NCBI RefSeq assembly: GCF_018882365.1
Contig: NZ_JACVOP010000004.1
Span: 124,001 to 188,000 of the forward strand
From: Polynucleobacter sp. 71A-WALBACH
Lineage (GTDB): Bacteria; Pseudomonadota; Gammaproteobacteria; Burkholderiales; Burkholderiaceae
Direction of reading: 5' to 3'
Length of the DNA: 64,000 nucleotides
The translations under genes were made by a program, and so were the position numbers. The notes below the pieces were generated by a model. That model ran no database searches and had not been told where the DNA came from. It was given only the letters and a program-made list of their open reading frames with translations. Numbering within the stretch: the stretch's first letter is position 1; every line of letters starts with the position of its first letter. Below, one piece after another: positions 25,524 to 34,631 of this stretch.

Positions 25524-26405
25524 TTATAACAGCTTATTTAAGAGACTCCGCATCTCCAAAATCACCTCTGATGGAGTAAGTCCAATAGGGCCAATTTGTT
25601 GAGCTACCAAACTATCTGCGGCCGAAGCATGGAGTTGCACTCCAATACAGCTTGCCTCCCACAGATTTAGCTTATGGCGAACGCCCTGGGCGGCAATCGC
25701 TGCAATACAACCAGTTAAAACATCACCCATTCCGCCGATAGCCATGCCAGGATTACCTTGCGCGCATTGCACTGCCAAATTAAGAGGTGAGGCAATTAAC
25801 GTATGTTGACCTTTGAGGACAACAATTGAGCTAGTGAGTTTCACTAAGTCAGATAGGGCTGTAAGGCGGTTTGCTTGTATGGCTGAGGCCGTTGTATTGA
25901 GAAGGTGCGCAGCCTCACCAGGGTGCGGAGTGAGAACAGTCATCTCCGGGAATGCTTGATTACGTTCCCGCAAAAGGTCGAGATATTCTGGGGTATCGGC
26001 AATTAAATTGAGTGCATCCGCATCAATGACTAGCGGTACTTTTGGAAAGCGTAGTGCGGCTATCAGCCAATCCCTAGCAAGTTCAGAAAAACCAATTCCT
26101 GGGCCAATCGCAATCACATCCGGTGTTGTATCTTCTAATTGCTCTTGGGCGTTAAAGCTGGCTAAGCGGACCATCAGCTCGGCTTGTTCTGGCATTGCAT
26201 GCGCGGCCATTGGATCCAGCATCTCTAAAATAGTCCAGCCCGCTCCCAAGTGGAGTGCTGCGCTACCCGATAACATGAGAGCTCCAGCCATACCCGGAGC
26301 ACCCCCAATCAGCAGTACTTTGCCTGCATCCCCTTTATGTTCTGAGGATGCTCGCTTGAGGCGAGCAATAAGCTCTAGTGATCTCAGCTCGGTAGGTGCA
26401 TTCAT
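25524..26405 (-). CDS. nnrD: ADP-dependent NAD(P)H-hydrate dehydratase
   Basis: Repairs damaged NAD(P)HX by ADP-dependent dehydration. The 293 residues form only the carbohydrate-kinase-like domain: VLLIGGAPGMAGALMLSG, VIDADALNLIAD, VLTPHPGEAAHLL and the nucleotide-binding GGMGDVLTGCIAA. In E. coli it is fused to the NAD(P)HX epimerase NnrE; that domain is missing and must be encoded elsewhere if present. It is upstream of an EamA transporter and divergent from the beta-CASP nuclease. Confidence 0.9.
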   Translation of the reverse strand: MNAPTELRSLELIARLKRASSEHKGDAGKVLLIGGAPGMAGALMLSGSAALHLGAGWTILEMLDPMAAHAMPEQAELMVRLASFNAQEQLEDTTPDVIAIGPGIGFSELARDWLIAALRFPKVPLVIDADALNLIADTPEYLDLLRERNQAFPEMTVLTPHPGEAAHLLNTTASAIQANRLTALSDLVKLTSSIVVLKGQHTLIASPLNLAVQCAQGNPGMAIGGMGDVLTGCIAAIAAQGVRHKLNLWEASCIGVQLHASAADSLVAQQIGPIGLTPSEVILEMRSLLNKLL

Positions 26406-26467
26406 CTGAATAGTATCGCTCTAATAAGTGACTTAACAATGGATTTTATCGGGAGTATCCTTGAGTG

Positions 26468-27883
26468 ATGAAAATACAATTTCTGGGTGCGGCAGGTGAG
26501 GTTACTGGCTCAAGGCATTCTGTAGAGGCTACAGTTGGTGGGCGTGAGCTTCGATTCATAGTCGACTTTGGTATGTTTCAGGGTGGGCGCGAGGCCACCG
26601 CCAAGAATCTAGAGCCCTTACCTTTTCCTCCCAAGGAAGTCGATTTTATTGTGCTGACACATGCGCATATCGACCATAGCGGTCTATTGCCAAGGCTCTG
26701 CGCACAAGGATTTTCTGGCCCCATCTATTGCACGGATGCCACACTCGAGTTCCTGAAGATTTTGTTACCCGATAGCGCGCATTTGCAGCGCTCAGATGTC
26801 GAGCGTGCGGAGCGTAGACAAAAGGCAGGTAAGTGGCGTGGTGACTTACCCGTTGCCTTGTACTCCATGGAGGAGGCTGAGCTAGCTCTTGGGCAATGCC
26901 AGGTAGTTCCCTATGGAAAATCACTAGAACTCTGTAAAGGAATAGATCTGGAGTTTCAAAATGCAGGACATATTCTGGGGTCTGCCATTGCCGTGATCGA
27001 TATCACCGAAGATCATTCCAAGAATAAGCGCTGCGTTTTCTCTGGAGATATTGGCATGAAGGGCAAGTTGTTAATGCCAGATCCCACCAAGATTGCTCAA
27101 GCAGATGTAGTAGTGGTTGAGTCAACCTATGGTGACCGATTGCATAAAACTTTAGCTGATACAGAGTCTGAGTTAATTGAGGTGGTAAACAGCACCTTGA
27201 GTGCACATGGAAATATTGTCATTCCAGCCTTTGCTGTGGGTCGTACACAAGAGATACTTTTTTTATTAATTAATTTAGTAAAGCGTAATTTATTGCCCCA
27301 TCTGAGTATTTGGGTAGACTCTCCAATGGCAACCGCAGCCACCCATCTGACTCAACATTTTTTTGCGCAATTAGACAAAGAATCGCAGTCTACCTTCGAG
27401 TGGTTTAAGAAAAACCCCAGCGCAGTAGATCTCAGATTCATTGCGGATGTAGAAGAATCTAAAGCGCTCAATAAGATCAAGGGTGGGGCGATTATTATTT
27501 CAGCGAGTGGTATGTGCGATGCGGGCCGAATCCTCCATCATCTGCAGAATAATTTGCCGCGCGCTCAAAACGCCATTGTGATTACTGGATTTCAGGCTTA
27601 TGGCAGCTTAGGTCGTCGCTTGGTCGATAAAGCGACTAAGGTGCGCCTTTTCGGTGAAGAAGTCCCTGTTCGCGCATCGGTACACACCATTGGCGGGCTC
27701 TCAGCCCATGCGGATCAAGCGGGTTTATTGGATTGGCTACGAGGCTTTACATCCGCACCTAAAACCGTATTCGTGGTTCACGGTGAGCCTGAGGCATCCG
27801 CTGTCTTAGCCCAGTCCATACGGGAAGAGCTTGAGTGGCAGAGTGTCATTATTCCAGAGCGTTTACACACCTACACCTGTTGA
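26468..27883 (+). CDS. MBL-fold/beta-CASP ribonuclease-like protein
   Basis: A 471-residue metallo-beta-lactamase protein of the CPSF73/YsiB-like beta-CASP group. The two-zinc motif is THAHIDHSGLLPRL, followed by further ligands in FQNAGHILGSA and FSGDIG; beta-CASP motifs include VVESTYGDRLH, PAFAVGRTQEIL, ISASGMCDAGRILHHL and TIGGLSAHADQAGLLDW. Such proteins process RNA 3' ends in bacteria and archaea. The ATG at 26468 is preferred over the overlapping GTG at 26465. It is monocistronic. Confidence 0.9.
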   Translation: MKIQFLGAAGEVTGSRHSVEATVGGRELRFIVDFGMFQGGREATAKNLEPLPFPPKEVDFIVLTHAHIDHSGLLPRLCAQGFSGPIYCTDATLEFLKILLPDSAHLQRSDVERAERRQKAGKWRGDLPVALYSMEEAELALGQCQVVPYGKSLELCKGIDLEFQNAGHILGSAIAVIDITEDHSKNKRCVFSGDIGMKGKLLMPDPTKIAQADVVVVESTYGDRLHKTLADTESELIEVVNSTLSAHGNIVIPAFAVGRTQEILFLLINLVKRNLLPHLSIWVDSPMATAATHLTQHFFAQLDKESQSTFEWFKKNPSAVDLRFIADVEESKALNKIKGGAIIISASGMCDAGRILHHLQNNLPRAQNAIVITGFQAYGSLGRRLVDKATKVRLFGEEVPVRASVHTIGGLSAHADQAGLLDWLRGFTSAPKTVFVVHGEPEASAVLAQSIREELEWQSVIIPERLHTYTC

Positions 27884-27886
27884 GTT

Positions 27887-28624
27887 TTACTCAGCTACCT
27901 TGGCACCCTGAACATGATGACGAAGCATCGCCTCGGCAATAAATCCAGAAGCTTTTAATTCTTGAATCTCGCCACTAAGATAAGCGTTGATTTTTTCAAC
28001 ACCGACCCGCGTCTTAGGTATGCCAATAGCCTGATTGATTACCATGAACCTACCAGGAAGCATACGTAAGCCATCATAGCGCTTTGCGTCACTTTCGAGT
28101 TGTTGCTTAACGCCGGCAGCAACATTACCAGTTCCAGACATAAAGTCATCTACTACTGCTTGTGAGTTTGCAGAGCGGAGCAACTTAGCTTGTTTGATTT
28201 CACGAGTCAGGTAAAGGTCATAAGCGCTACCTTTGCCTACGACAATCTCATTATCCGGCATATCTACATCTTCATTCTTAGTGAGTGGTGATGAGCCCTT
28301 CACCAGGTAAGCGCCCTCAATCTGAATGTAAGCAGGGGTGTAGCTAATATCCGCTCCGCGGACAGGATCGATTGCAACAAACACTAAATCCACATCCCCT
28401 GATTTGACGGCTTCAACAGTAGCCCCCGCCGTTTGATAGCAGATAAAAACAATAGCTAGTTTCAGCTTGTTGGCAATGTGATTTGCTATGTCGACGGTAA
28501 TCCCTTTGGGCTCCTTAGTATTGCTATCTAAGCTAGCCAAGAGGGGATTGCCAAAATTAATGCCAACTCGCAAAGTACCAGTTGGCGTAAAAGAGCTGAG
28601 CAATGAAGGGTCAAGGGCATTCAT
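27887..28624 (-). CDS. Solute-binding protein family 3-like, apparently without signal peptide
   Basis: A 245-residue protein with the periplasmic amino-acid-binding fold: GTLRVGINFGNPLLAS, KEPKGITVDIANHIANKL, VKSGDVDLVFVAIDPVRG and IVVGKGSAYDLYLTREI. These usually feed ABC importers, but no permease or ATPase is adjacent and the N terminus (MNALDPSLLSSFTP) lacks a signal peptide. Either it works in the cytoplasm, or the export signal lies out of frame upstream. I see no upstream hydrophobic segment in frame. A cyclohexadienyl dehydratase-like enzyme with this fold is another possibility. Confidence 0.75.
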   Translation of the reverse strand: MNALDPSLLSSFTPTGTLRVGINFGNPLLASLDSNTKEPKGITVDIANHIANKLKLAIVFICYQTAGATVEAVKSGDVDLVFVAIDPVRGADISYTPAYIQIEGAYLVKGSSPLTKNEDVDMPDNEIVVGKGSAYDLYLTREIKQAKLLRSANSQAVVDDFMSGTGNVAAGVKQQLESDAKRYDGLRMLPGRFMVINQAIGIPKTRVGVEKINAYLSGEIQELKASGFIAEAMLRHHVQGAKVAE

Positions 28625-28651
28625 CTAGAAGGGATGGGGTAAAAAGGGGAT

Positions 28652-28676
28652 AAAAAAACCGCGGCGAACCGCGGCT
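28652..28676 (-). terminator. Intrinsic terminator after the small membrane-anchored protein
   Basis: On the minus strand, CCGCGG-TTCG-CCGCGG followed by seven T. It ends the gene at 28696-28896. Confidence 0.88.
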
Positions 28677-28695
28677 GATTTTTCTCGAGAAGAGA

Positions 28696-28896
28696 TTATT
28701 TCTTAGCGTCAGCTGCTGGAGCTGCTGCTGGTGCAACTGGAGCTGCAGGAGCATCTTTCTTAGCTTCTTCCATGTGAGCTGCTTCAGCACCATGTTTCTC
28801 GCCACCCATATCAATGTCGCCATCGCCTTTGAGGAGTAAATAGGCTGTGGCACCAACTAAAACTAGTACCATGATGATGATTGAACGATTGCTCAT
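28696..28896 (-). CDS. Small membrane-anchored Ala/Pro-tailed protein
   Basis: A 66-residue protein with an N-terminal transmembrane helix (IIIMVLVLVGATAYLLL, about residues 5-21), an acidic/His segment (GGEKHGAEAAHMEEAKK), and an Ala/Pro tail ending DAKK. The start at 28896 is fixed by AAGGAAA five bases before the ATG; an open frame reaches to 28980 but lacks support. No family is recognised. A strong terminator follows, so it is probably expressed as its own unit. Confidence 0.7.
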   Translation of the reverse strand: MSNRSIIIMVLVLVGATAYLLLKGDGDIDMGGEKHGAEAAHMEEAKKDAPAAPVAPAAAPAADAKK

Positions 28897-29104
28897 TGCT
28901 TTTCCTTCGGTTTGGTTAATATGAAGCAATATTAACGCTTGAAGTGCTGGCGGTACATCCGAATAAGCCCTAGATGGCAAATTAATGCAATATTCTAGGT
29001 AGTAATACTAATTCTGATGCTCCATCTCCGGGCCTCATCAGCTCGCTGATCACGTTCAGGATTCGAGATAGCCATTTTTTAAAGGTTGAAATAAAGGTTT
29101 CAAT

Positions 29105-29962
29105 ATGAGTCCAAGGCTTCCTGTAAATAACTCCCAAACGATCACTGATTTTTTGAATCTTCAGAAAAGCCAGTTGGCGGAAGAAAATTCCGAGGACTCC
29201 TATCAATTCGCATTTGATGATCAAGCCTTTTTAGCTCGTCGTGAAACATTAGGCTTGCGCTTTCAGTTGGAATTGTTAAAGCCAGAAATTCTATTACATG
29301 AGCGTGGTATTGAGCACACGATTACTGTATTTGGTTCTACTCGTTTCGTTAGCAGCGAAAAAGCTCGAGAGCTTGAGAAGAGCGCTAAAACACCAGAAGA
29401 GATTGCAGAAGCTCAGCGCGCATTGCTGCATTGCAAGTACTACGACTCCGCAAGAAAGTTCGGAGAAATCGTAGCCAAATATAACGCTACTCAATCTGAA
29501 GATCAAAATAAGTTACATATCGCTACTGGTGGAGGTCCTGGAATTATGGAGGCCGTCAATCGTGGCGCTTTTGAAGCAGGCGACCAAACTATCGGTTTTA
29601 ATATCAGCCTGCCAAGGGAGCAGCATCCTAACCCTTACCTCACTCCTGGCTTAAGTTTTCGTTTTCACTATTTCGCCATTCGTAAAATGCATTTTATGCT
29701 GCGGGCTAGGGCGATTGTGGCCTACCCAGGAGGCTTCGGCTCGTTTGACGAGCTCTTTGAGGTTTTAACCTTAATGCAAACCAAAAAGGTGGAACGCTTT
29801 CCAATCATTTTGGTTGGGAAGGCTTTTTGGCATGAGGTGATCAACTTCAAGCAGATGCTTGAACATGGGGTGATTGAGCAGCCTGATATTGATTTGATCC
29901 ACTTTGTAGAAACTGCTGAAGAAGCTTGGGCGGTGATTCGCGACTGGTATCAGTTGGCGTAA
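29105..29962 (+). CDS. LOG-family protein (TIGR00730-type)
   Basis: A 285-residue Rossmann-fold protein with both LOG motifs: GGGPGIMEAVNRGAFEAG and PGGFGSFDELFE. LOG enzymes are cytokinin-riboside 5'-monophosphate phosphoribohydrolases, and bacterial members are general nucleotide 5'-monophosphate nucleosidases; older databases call them lysine decarboxylase-like. The N-terminal 75 residues extend beyond the usual core, as in the larger bacterial type. AAGG lies upstream of the ATG. It precedes the channel-like gene at 30001. Confidence 0.87.
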   Translation: MSPRLPVNNSQTITDFLNLQKSQLAEENSEDSYQFAFDDQAFLARRETLGLRFQLELLKPEILLHERGIEHTITVFGSTRFVSSEKARELEKSAKTPEEIAEAQRALLHCKYYDSARKFGEIVAKYNATQSEDQNKLHIATGGGPGIMEAVNRGAFEAGDQTIGFNISLPREQHPNPYLTPGLSFRFHYFAIRKMHFMLRARAIVAYPGGFGSFDELFEVLTLMQTKKVERFPIILVGKAFWHEVINFKQMLEHGVIEQPDIDLIHFVETAEEAWAVIRDWYQLA

Positions 29963-30000
29963 GTTGCCCGTGAGGACTGTAAAATAGACGCACAGACACC

Positions 30001-30516
30001 ATGACTATTCTAAATACCGTAACACTCAGCACCGAACTCGATTTACCAGCTTATTTGTTCGGTATTGCCATGCTGCTGATTGTGATGCTGGTACATGGCA
30101 TGGCTTTGCTCCAAATTGCGAAGCGCTACGAGGTAAAGTCATTCCTCTATCTTTCAGAACACAAGTACTCTTCAGTGGCTCTCGTGTTCTATGTCAGCGT
30201 GCTCTGTTTATTTCTCACGCATATCTTTGAAATCATCCTCTGGGGAATTTCACTAAGAGCATTTAATCTCTTGCCAAGTTTAAGTCAGAGTATTTTATTT
30301 AGCGGTAGTACCTATACCGCGATGGGTTTTATGGATGACCTCTTGCCAGGGGGCTGGAAGATGCTAGCGATCATCATTGCGTTCTCAGGAATGTTTGCTT
30401 TTGCCTGGACCGCATCAGTCATGATCTCGATGACAAAGAATTTCCGTCAGGCTTATACCCGTTTGCACATGCAAAAACTAAAGCTACCGACAGAAGTCAT
30501 TGAGCGCTTTAAGTAA
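30001..30516 (+). CDS. Ion-channel-like small membrane protein with altered pore loop
   Basis: A 171-residue protein with four hydrophobic helices (about 18-40, 58-85, 95-110 as a re-entrant loop, 116-140). The loop SGSTYTAMGFMDDLLPGGWK is placed as in two-helix potassium channels, but TAMGF stands where TVGYG is expected. It may be a channel with other selectivity, or a structural relative. It lies 38 bases after the LOG gene and 3 bases before the flavoprotein gene, suggesting an operon. Function is inference. Confidence 0.6.
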   Translation: MTILNTVTLSTELDLPAYLFGIAMLLIVMLVHGMALLQIAKRYEVKSFLYLSEHKYSSVALVFYVSVLCLFLTHIFEIILWGISLRAFNLLPSLSQSILFSGSTYTAMGFMDDLLPGGWKMLAIIIAFSGMFAFAWTASVMISMTKNFRQAYTRLHMQKLKLPTEVIERFK

Positions 30517-30519
30517 GCT

Positions 30520-31737
30520 ATGACGAAATCTTGGGATGCCATCGTGATTGGTGGTGGCGCAGCTGGACTATTCTGTGCTGGTATTGCTGGCCAGTTGGGT
30601 AAAAAAGTCTTAGTTCTAGATCACGCCGATACCTTATGTGAAAAAATTCGTATCAGCGGCGGAGGTAGATGCAATTTTACGAATCTGCATAGTAGCCCGG
30701 CAAATTTCCTCTCTTTAAATCCAAACTTTGTAAAAAGTGCCTTGGCTCGTTACCCCGCAAAAGAATTTATTCGGCTGGTACAGTCTTATCGCATTGCTTA
30801 TCACGAGAAACACCAGGGTCAGTTATTTTGTGATGACTCCGCTAAACAGATTATTGAGATGTTGCTGGCGGAGTGCGCTAAGGGACGTGTCGATATCCGT
30901 CATCCAGTCACTGTGGAGTCAATCTCCAATGAGGCGGGGGTATGGAGCGTCAAAACCAATTTTGGTATTGAGCGATCCAAATCCTTGGTTATGGCTACAG
31001 GGGGTCTGCCGGTTCCTGCAATTGGAGCAACGGCATTCTCCTTGGATATCGCCAAGCAATTTGGCTTGAAAGTAATTGATCCTCGTCCTGCGCTGGTACC
31101 GCTCTCATTTACCTCTGGAGAGTTTGATAACTTAATTGAGTTATCGGGTTTAAGTTTGCCGGTTCGCATCGCCGCCGGAGCGAAAGGGAGCCGCTATGGC
31201 GCCTGCCGATTTAATGAGGATTTACTCTTGACGCATAAGGGCCTATCAGGGCCTGCCGTCTTGCAGGCCAGTAGTTATTGGGCTGAAGGTGAGGCCATTC
31301 ATGTCGACTGGCTTGGCGCAGTGGAAGCTAACGGAAATTTCAGTTGTGATGACCTATTTAATAACGAAGATAACCGCCTCAAGCTGACTGAAAATATCCT
31401 AGCTTCAGTAATGCCACTACGTTTAGCAAAAGTATTTGCTGAGCAGAAAAATCTCTTAGGTAAAAAGTGGGCCGAGGTTTCTAAAAAAGATCGTCAAGCT
31501 CTTAAAGAGCTCATTACTAATTGGTCGGTAAAGCCAGCGGGAACACTAGGCTGGAAAAAGGCTGAAGTGATGTTGGGCGGAGTCGATACCAAAGAGCTTG
31601 ATGGACAAACCATGATGGCTCGTAAGCAACCGGGGCTCTATTTCATTGGTGAGTGTGTTGATGTCACCGGACATCTTGGGGGTCACAATTTCCAGTGGGC
31701 TTGGGCTAGTGGCTTTGCCTGCGCCCAAGCACTCTAA
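30520..31737 (+). CDS. HI0933/BaiN-family FAD-dependent oxidoreductase
   Basis: A 405-residue flavoprotein of the YhiN/HI0933 group. FAD-binding motifs are IVIGGGAAGLFCAGIAGQ at the N terminus, ISGGGRCNFTNLH (family marker), VMATGGLPVPAIGAT, and the C-terminal GECVDVTGHLGGHNFQWAW. Physiological substrates of the family are mostly unknown. It is three bases downstream of the channel-like gene, and convergent with terC with an eight-base gap and no visible terminator. Confidence 0.88.
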   Translation: MTKSWDAIVIGGGAAGLFCAGIAGQLGKKVLVLDHADTLCEKIRISGGGRCNFTNLHSSPANFLSLNPNFVKSALARYPAKEFIRLVQSYRIAYHEKHQGQLFCDDSAKQIIEMLLAECAKGRVDIRHPVTVESISNEAGVWSVKTNFGIERSKSLVMATGGLPVPAIGATAFSLDIAKQFGLKVIDPRPALVPLSFTSGEFDNLIELSGLSLPVRIAAGAKGSRYGACRFNEDLLLTHKGLSGPAVLQASSYWAEGEAIHVDWLGAVEANGNFSCDDLFNNEDNRLKLTENILASVMPLRLAKVFAEQKNLLGKKWAEVSKKDRQALKELITNWSVKPAGTLGWKKAEVMLGGVDTKELDGQTMMARKQPGLYFIGECVDVTGHLGGHNFQWAWASGFACAQAL

Positions 31738-31744
31738 TGCTTTA

Positions 31745-32506
31745 TTAGCCATTACCTTTCTTTTTCTTACGTGAGCGAATATTGAGGAGCTCAACGAATA
31801 GAGAAAAAGCCATTGCCACGTAAATATATCCCTTGGGAATATGCACCCCCATACCTTCGGCAATCAGAACTACGCCCACAACAGTTAAGAAAGTCAGGGC
31901 CAGCACCTTAATTGAAGGATGATTGTATACAAACTCTCCAATGGACTTAGCGGCAACTAGCATGATGAGAACGGAGGTGAGCACTGCTGCGATCATGACT
32001 CCAATTTCATCTACCATCCCAACGGCAGTAATGACGCTATCGAGGGAAAAGATAATGTCGAGCAAGCCAATTTGCAATATGGATGTCATGAAAAGGGTTG
32101 CGTGTGATTTAGTGAGTCGAACCGCATCCAATTTTTCTTCCGGAACATTCTGATCGACAGCCTCAACCTCTATATAGATTTCTTTTGATGCTTTCCAAAT
32201 TAAGAAGAATCCACCCAGCAATAAAATCAAGTCCCTGCCTGTGAGTGCATGCTCTAGGACTGTAAAGAGTGGGTTAGTAAGGCCCATTACCCAGGAAAGG
32301 CTGAGTAACAATAGGATCCGAGTAAGTAGGGCAAAAATGAGGCCAAAGCGACGTACTTTTTCTCGAATTTGTATAGGCAGTCTATTTGCGATGACGCTAA
32401 TAAAAATAATATTATCAATGCCAAGAACAATTTCTAAAGCGGATAGCGTCAGAAATGCTATCCAGATGTTGGGATCGCTTAGTAACTGCAGACAACTTTC
32501 AAACAT
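31745..32506 (-). CDS. TerC-family membrane protein
   Basis: A 253-residue TerC protein with about seven transmembrane helices. Conserved acidic helix motifs include LSALEIVLGIDNIIFISV and LDIIFSLDSVITAVGM. Bacterial TerC proteins are implicated in manganese export and metalation of exported proteins. I looked for a Mn riboswitch of the yybP-ykoY type in the roughly 55 bases upstream and saw none. The gene stands alone between convergent and divergent neighbours. The C terminus is Lys/Arg-rich (RSRKKKKG). Confidence 0.9.
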   Translation of the reverse strand: MFESCLQLLSDPNIWIAFLTLSALEIVLGIDNIIFISVIANRLPIQIREKVRRFGLIFALLTRILLLLSLSWVMGLTNPLFTVLEHALTGRDLILLLGGFFLIWKASKEIYIEVEAVDQNVPEEKLDAVRLTKSHATLFMTSILQIGLLDIIFSLDSVITAVGMVDEIGVMIAAVLTSVLIMLVAAKSIGEFVYNHPSIKVLALTFLTVVGVVLIAEGMGVHIPKGYIYVAMAFSLFVELLNIRSRKKKKGNG

Positions 32507-32562
32507 ATTTAATGCCTCTAATTTGGTGTTGGGTTAAAGTGTATCTGAGTTAATCAAATTAA

Positions 32563-33546
32563 ATGCCCATGCCTAAGTCCATGCAATTTATCAGGTTGTT
32601 ATTAGTAGGCGCTTTAGTGTCCCTAATTCCTGCTATGAGCTGGGCTGCTTTCCCTGATAAGCCAATCAAGGTCATTATTGGTTTTCCAGCGGGTGGTCCG
32701 CTTGATGCTCACATGAGATTGTTAGTTGAAAAACTTCAATCCACCTTAGGTCAAACAGTCATTGTGGATTACAAAGCGGGGGCAGGCGGCACTGTAGGAG
32801 CGCAATTTGTAGCGCAATCACCCGCCGATGGATATACCTTGCTCTTGGCCAATACCGGCACGATGGTAATTAACCCTGCCGTCTATACCAAAACCTCATA
32901 TGAAACTCTTAAAGAATTTCAGCCGATTGCTAGAACCGCACAGCAACCCCTAGCTTTGATAGTGAATAAGGATGTTCCAGCGCAAACGCTAAAGGAATTT
33001 GTGGCATACGCCAAGGCTAATCCCGGTAAATTGAATTACGGTTCGGCCGGTAACGGTGGGATTTCTCATCTTGTGCCAGAGATGCTCAAAAATGAGACTG
33101 GTATTTTTATGGTTCACATTCCCTTCAAGGGAAGCGCACCAGCATTTACGGATCTGATCGCAGGGCATGTCCAATTTATGGCTGAGTCGGTTCCTCAAGC
33201 CGCTAACTATGCCAAGATGGGTAAAGTGAGAGCCTTGGCAGTAACCAGCGCAAAGCGCAACCCAGCGCTACCGAATACGCCTACTGTGATCGAGACAGGT
33301 GTAGCTAATTTAGAGGTAGTTGGCTTTTATGGAATCTTGGCACCTAAAGGCACCCCACCTGAAGTAGTGAGCAAGCTTAGCCAGGCTTTCAAGGAAACCT
33401 TAGACTCCCCAGACGTACAGAAAAGAATGTTAGAGCAGGGGGCGGATCCAGCCTATCTCAATGCAGATCAATTTACTAAGTTTCTAGCAGGCGAAATGCC
33501 TCGTTGGGCTAAGGCTGTCAAACAAGCTGGAGCTAAGCTAGATTAG
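32563..33546 (+). CDS. Bug/TctC-family periplasmic solute-binding protein
   Basis: A 327-residue extracytoplasmic receptor of the tripartite tricarboxylate transporter type. Signal peptide residues 1-28 (ending SWAAF); then FPDKPIKVIIGFPAGGPLD, VIVDYKAGAGGTVGAQFVA and SPADGYTLLLANTGTM, the usual carboxylate-binding loops. No TctA/TctB membrane genes are beside it, typical of orphan Bug receptors in Burkholderiales. Its stop overlaps the stop of the convergent truncated-haemoglobin gene by four bases. Ligand unknown. Confidence 0.92.
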   Translation: MPMPKSMQFIRLLLVGALVSLIPAMSWAAFPDKPIKVIIGFPAGGPLDAHMRLLVEKLQSTLGQTVIVDYKAGAGGTVGAQFVAQSPADGYTLLLANTGTMVINPAVYTKTSYETLKEFQPIARTAQQPLALIVNKDVPAQTLKEFVAYAKANPGKLNYGSAGNGGISHLVPEMLKNETGIFMVHIPFKGSAPAFTDLIAGHVQFMAESVPQAANYAKMGKVRALAVTSAKRNPALPNTPTVIETGVANLEVVGFYGILAPKGTPPEVVSKLSQAFKETLDSPDVQKRMLEQGADPAYLNADQFTKFLAGEMPRWAKAVKQAGAKLD

Positions 33547-33932
33547 TTAGGCTGGTTTCTCATCCAGTCGGCAGTCTTAAAAAGAGACTCTTCCAGCTGA
33601 GCGCCAATCTGACCATCAATGCCGCAGTCTTCCATGGCGCGGTACATGCAGGCTAGCCATTGGTTGCGTTCTTTAAGACCAATTTTGAATGGTAAATGCC
33701 TAGCGCGTAGCATTGGGTGACCATACTTTGGAGAATAGACGTCTGGACCGCCTAGCCAGCCCGATAAAAAGAGTTTGAGTTTATCTCTAGAGCTCGATAG
33801 ATCTTGGGCATGCATGGCCCGTAAATCTGCAAAGGGCTCTTCTAGCGCCATCAAATCATAGAAGCGGTCGACTAATTCTTCAACCTTTGCCGCGCCACCA
33901 ATCATTTCGTAGGGATTTTTGAGTTCGCTCAT
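33543..33932 (-). CDS. Group II truncated haemoglobin
   Basis: A 129-residue haem protein of the TrHbO type, involved in oxygen, NO or peroxide chemistry. NPYEMIGGAAKVEELVDRFYD is the N-terminal A/B helix (shown in part), LSGWLGGPDVYSPKYGHPML covers the E-F region, and RHLPFKIG holds the proximal His. Tyr in VDRFYD is at the B10 position. The gene is convergent and overlapping with the Bug receptor. No flavohaemoglobin is nearby. Confidence 0.9.
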   Translation of the reverse strand: MSELKNPYEMIGGAAKVEELVDRFYDLMALEEPFADLRAMHAQDLSSSRDKLKLFLSGWLGGPDVYSPKYGHPMLRARHLPFKIGLKERNQWLACMYRAMEDCGIDGQIGAQLEESLFKTADWMRNQPN

Positions 33933-34048
33933 GTCATGATTTTAATGCTAGTGGGCGGGGGAATTGGCAAGGCTGCAATTTCGGTATAGAGTTGGATTGT
34001 GGCCTCACTAGTTACTTAAACCCCTAATAAACATGAAGGAGAGTAGTA

Positions 34049-34570
34049 ATGGATAAAAAAGATATTCAGGCATGGCAGCAAGAAAAGGCGAAAGAGTTGT
34101 TTGCTTATTCCCACAAATTACTAGATGCCGCTAAAGATCTCAGTGAGCACCATCTGGCAGAAATTCAGTGGGGCATGAAAAATGCCCTGGAGAGTGCCAA
34201 ATCCGCAGCCAAAAATGATCTTGCAAGACTTAAAGAGCTACAAGAATCTGCCGCGAAAGAAGCCGCGAAGCGGGCGACGGTGTATCAAAGGAAAGTGAAG
34301 TCTGTTCTGAGGGATATTGGCGATGACGCGGCTGATGGCACTGAAAAGCATTTAGAGAAAGTACGCAGCTCCTTAGTGAGCTGGCTTGAAGATGTTGAAG
34401 ACAAAATTCCAGGCCATGCCGATAAATTATCTAAGGTAGTTCATGACATGTCGACTGCCGGCCAAAAGATGTTTAAGGAAGGTCGAAAAATTGTGAATCA
34501 AGTGGCCGATGCGGCTGAAAAAAACATTGAGGAGCACATTAGAAAGCCATCGGATACAAAGAAGAAATAG
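34049..34570 (+). CDS. Phasin-like helical protein
   Basis: A 173-residue, nearly all-helical, highly charged protein without membrane segments or signal peptide. The pattern KELFAYSHKLLDAAKDLSEHH and repeated Ala/Lys heptads resemble phasin-family proteins that coat polyhydroxybutyrate granules. AGGAG is well placed before the ATG. A strong terminator follows. The PHB link is supported by bdhA at 12329. A general coiled-coil nucleoid or granule protein is the alternative. Confidence 0.6.
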   Translation: MDKKDIQAWQQEKAKELFAYSHKLLDAAKDLSEHHLAEIQWGMKNALESAKSAAKNDLARLKELQESAAKEAAKRATVYQRKVKSVLRDIGDDAADGTEKHLEKVRSSLVSWLEDVEDKIPGHADKLSKVVHDMSTAGQKMFKEGRKIVNQVADAAEKNIEEHIRKPSDTKKK

Positions 34571-34604
34571 AAGTAAGATTTTCTGATGCACTGAGTAGTA
34601 AAAA

Positions 34605-34631
34605 GCCGTCTAAACAATAGACGGCTTTTTT
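34605..34631 (+). terminator. Intrinsic terminator after phasin-like gene
   Basis: GCCGTCTA / TAGACGGC stem (8 bp), loop AACAA, then seven T. It touches the 3' end of the convergent TIGR02450-type gene. Confidence 0.9.

Noticed and set aside
26008..26409. 133-codon open frame opposite nnrD
   Set aside because: nnrD is a clear family match over the same bases; the opposite frame is Ser/Ala-rich without family features.
32507..32562. Manganese riboswitch upstream of terC
   Set aside because: The upstream interval is too short and shows no yybP-ykoY-like structure.
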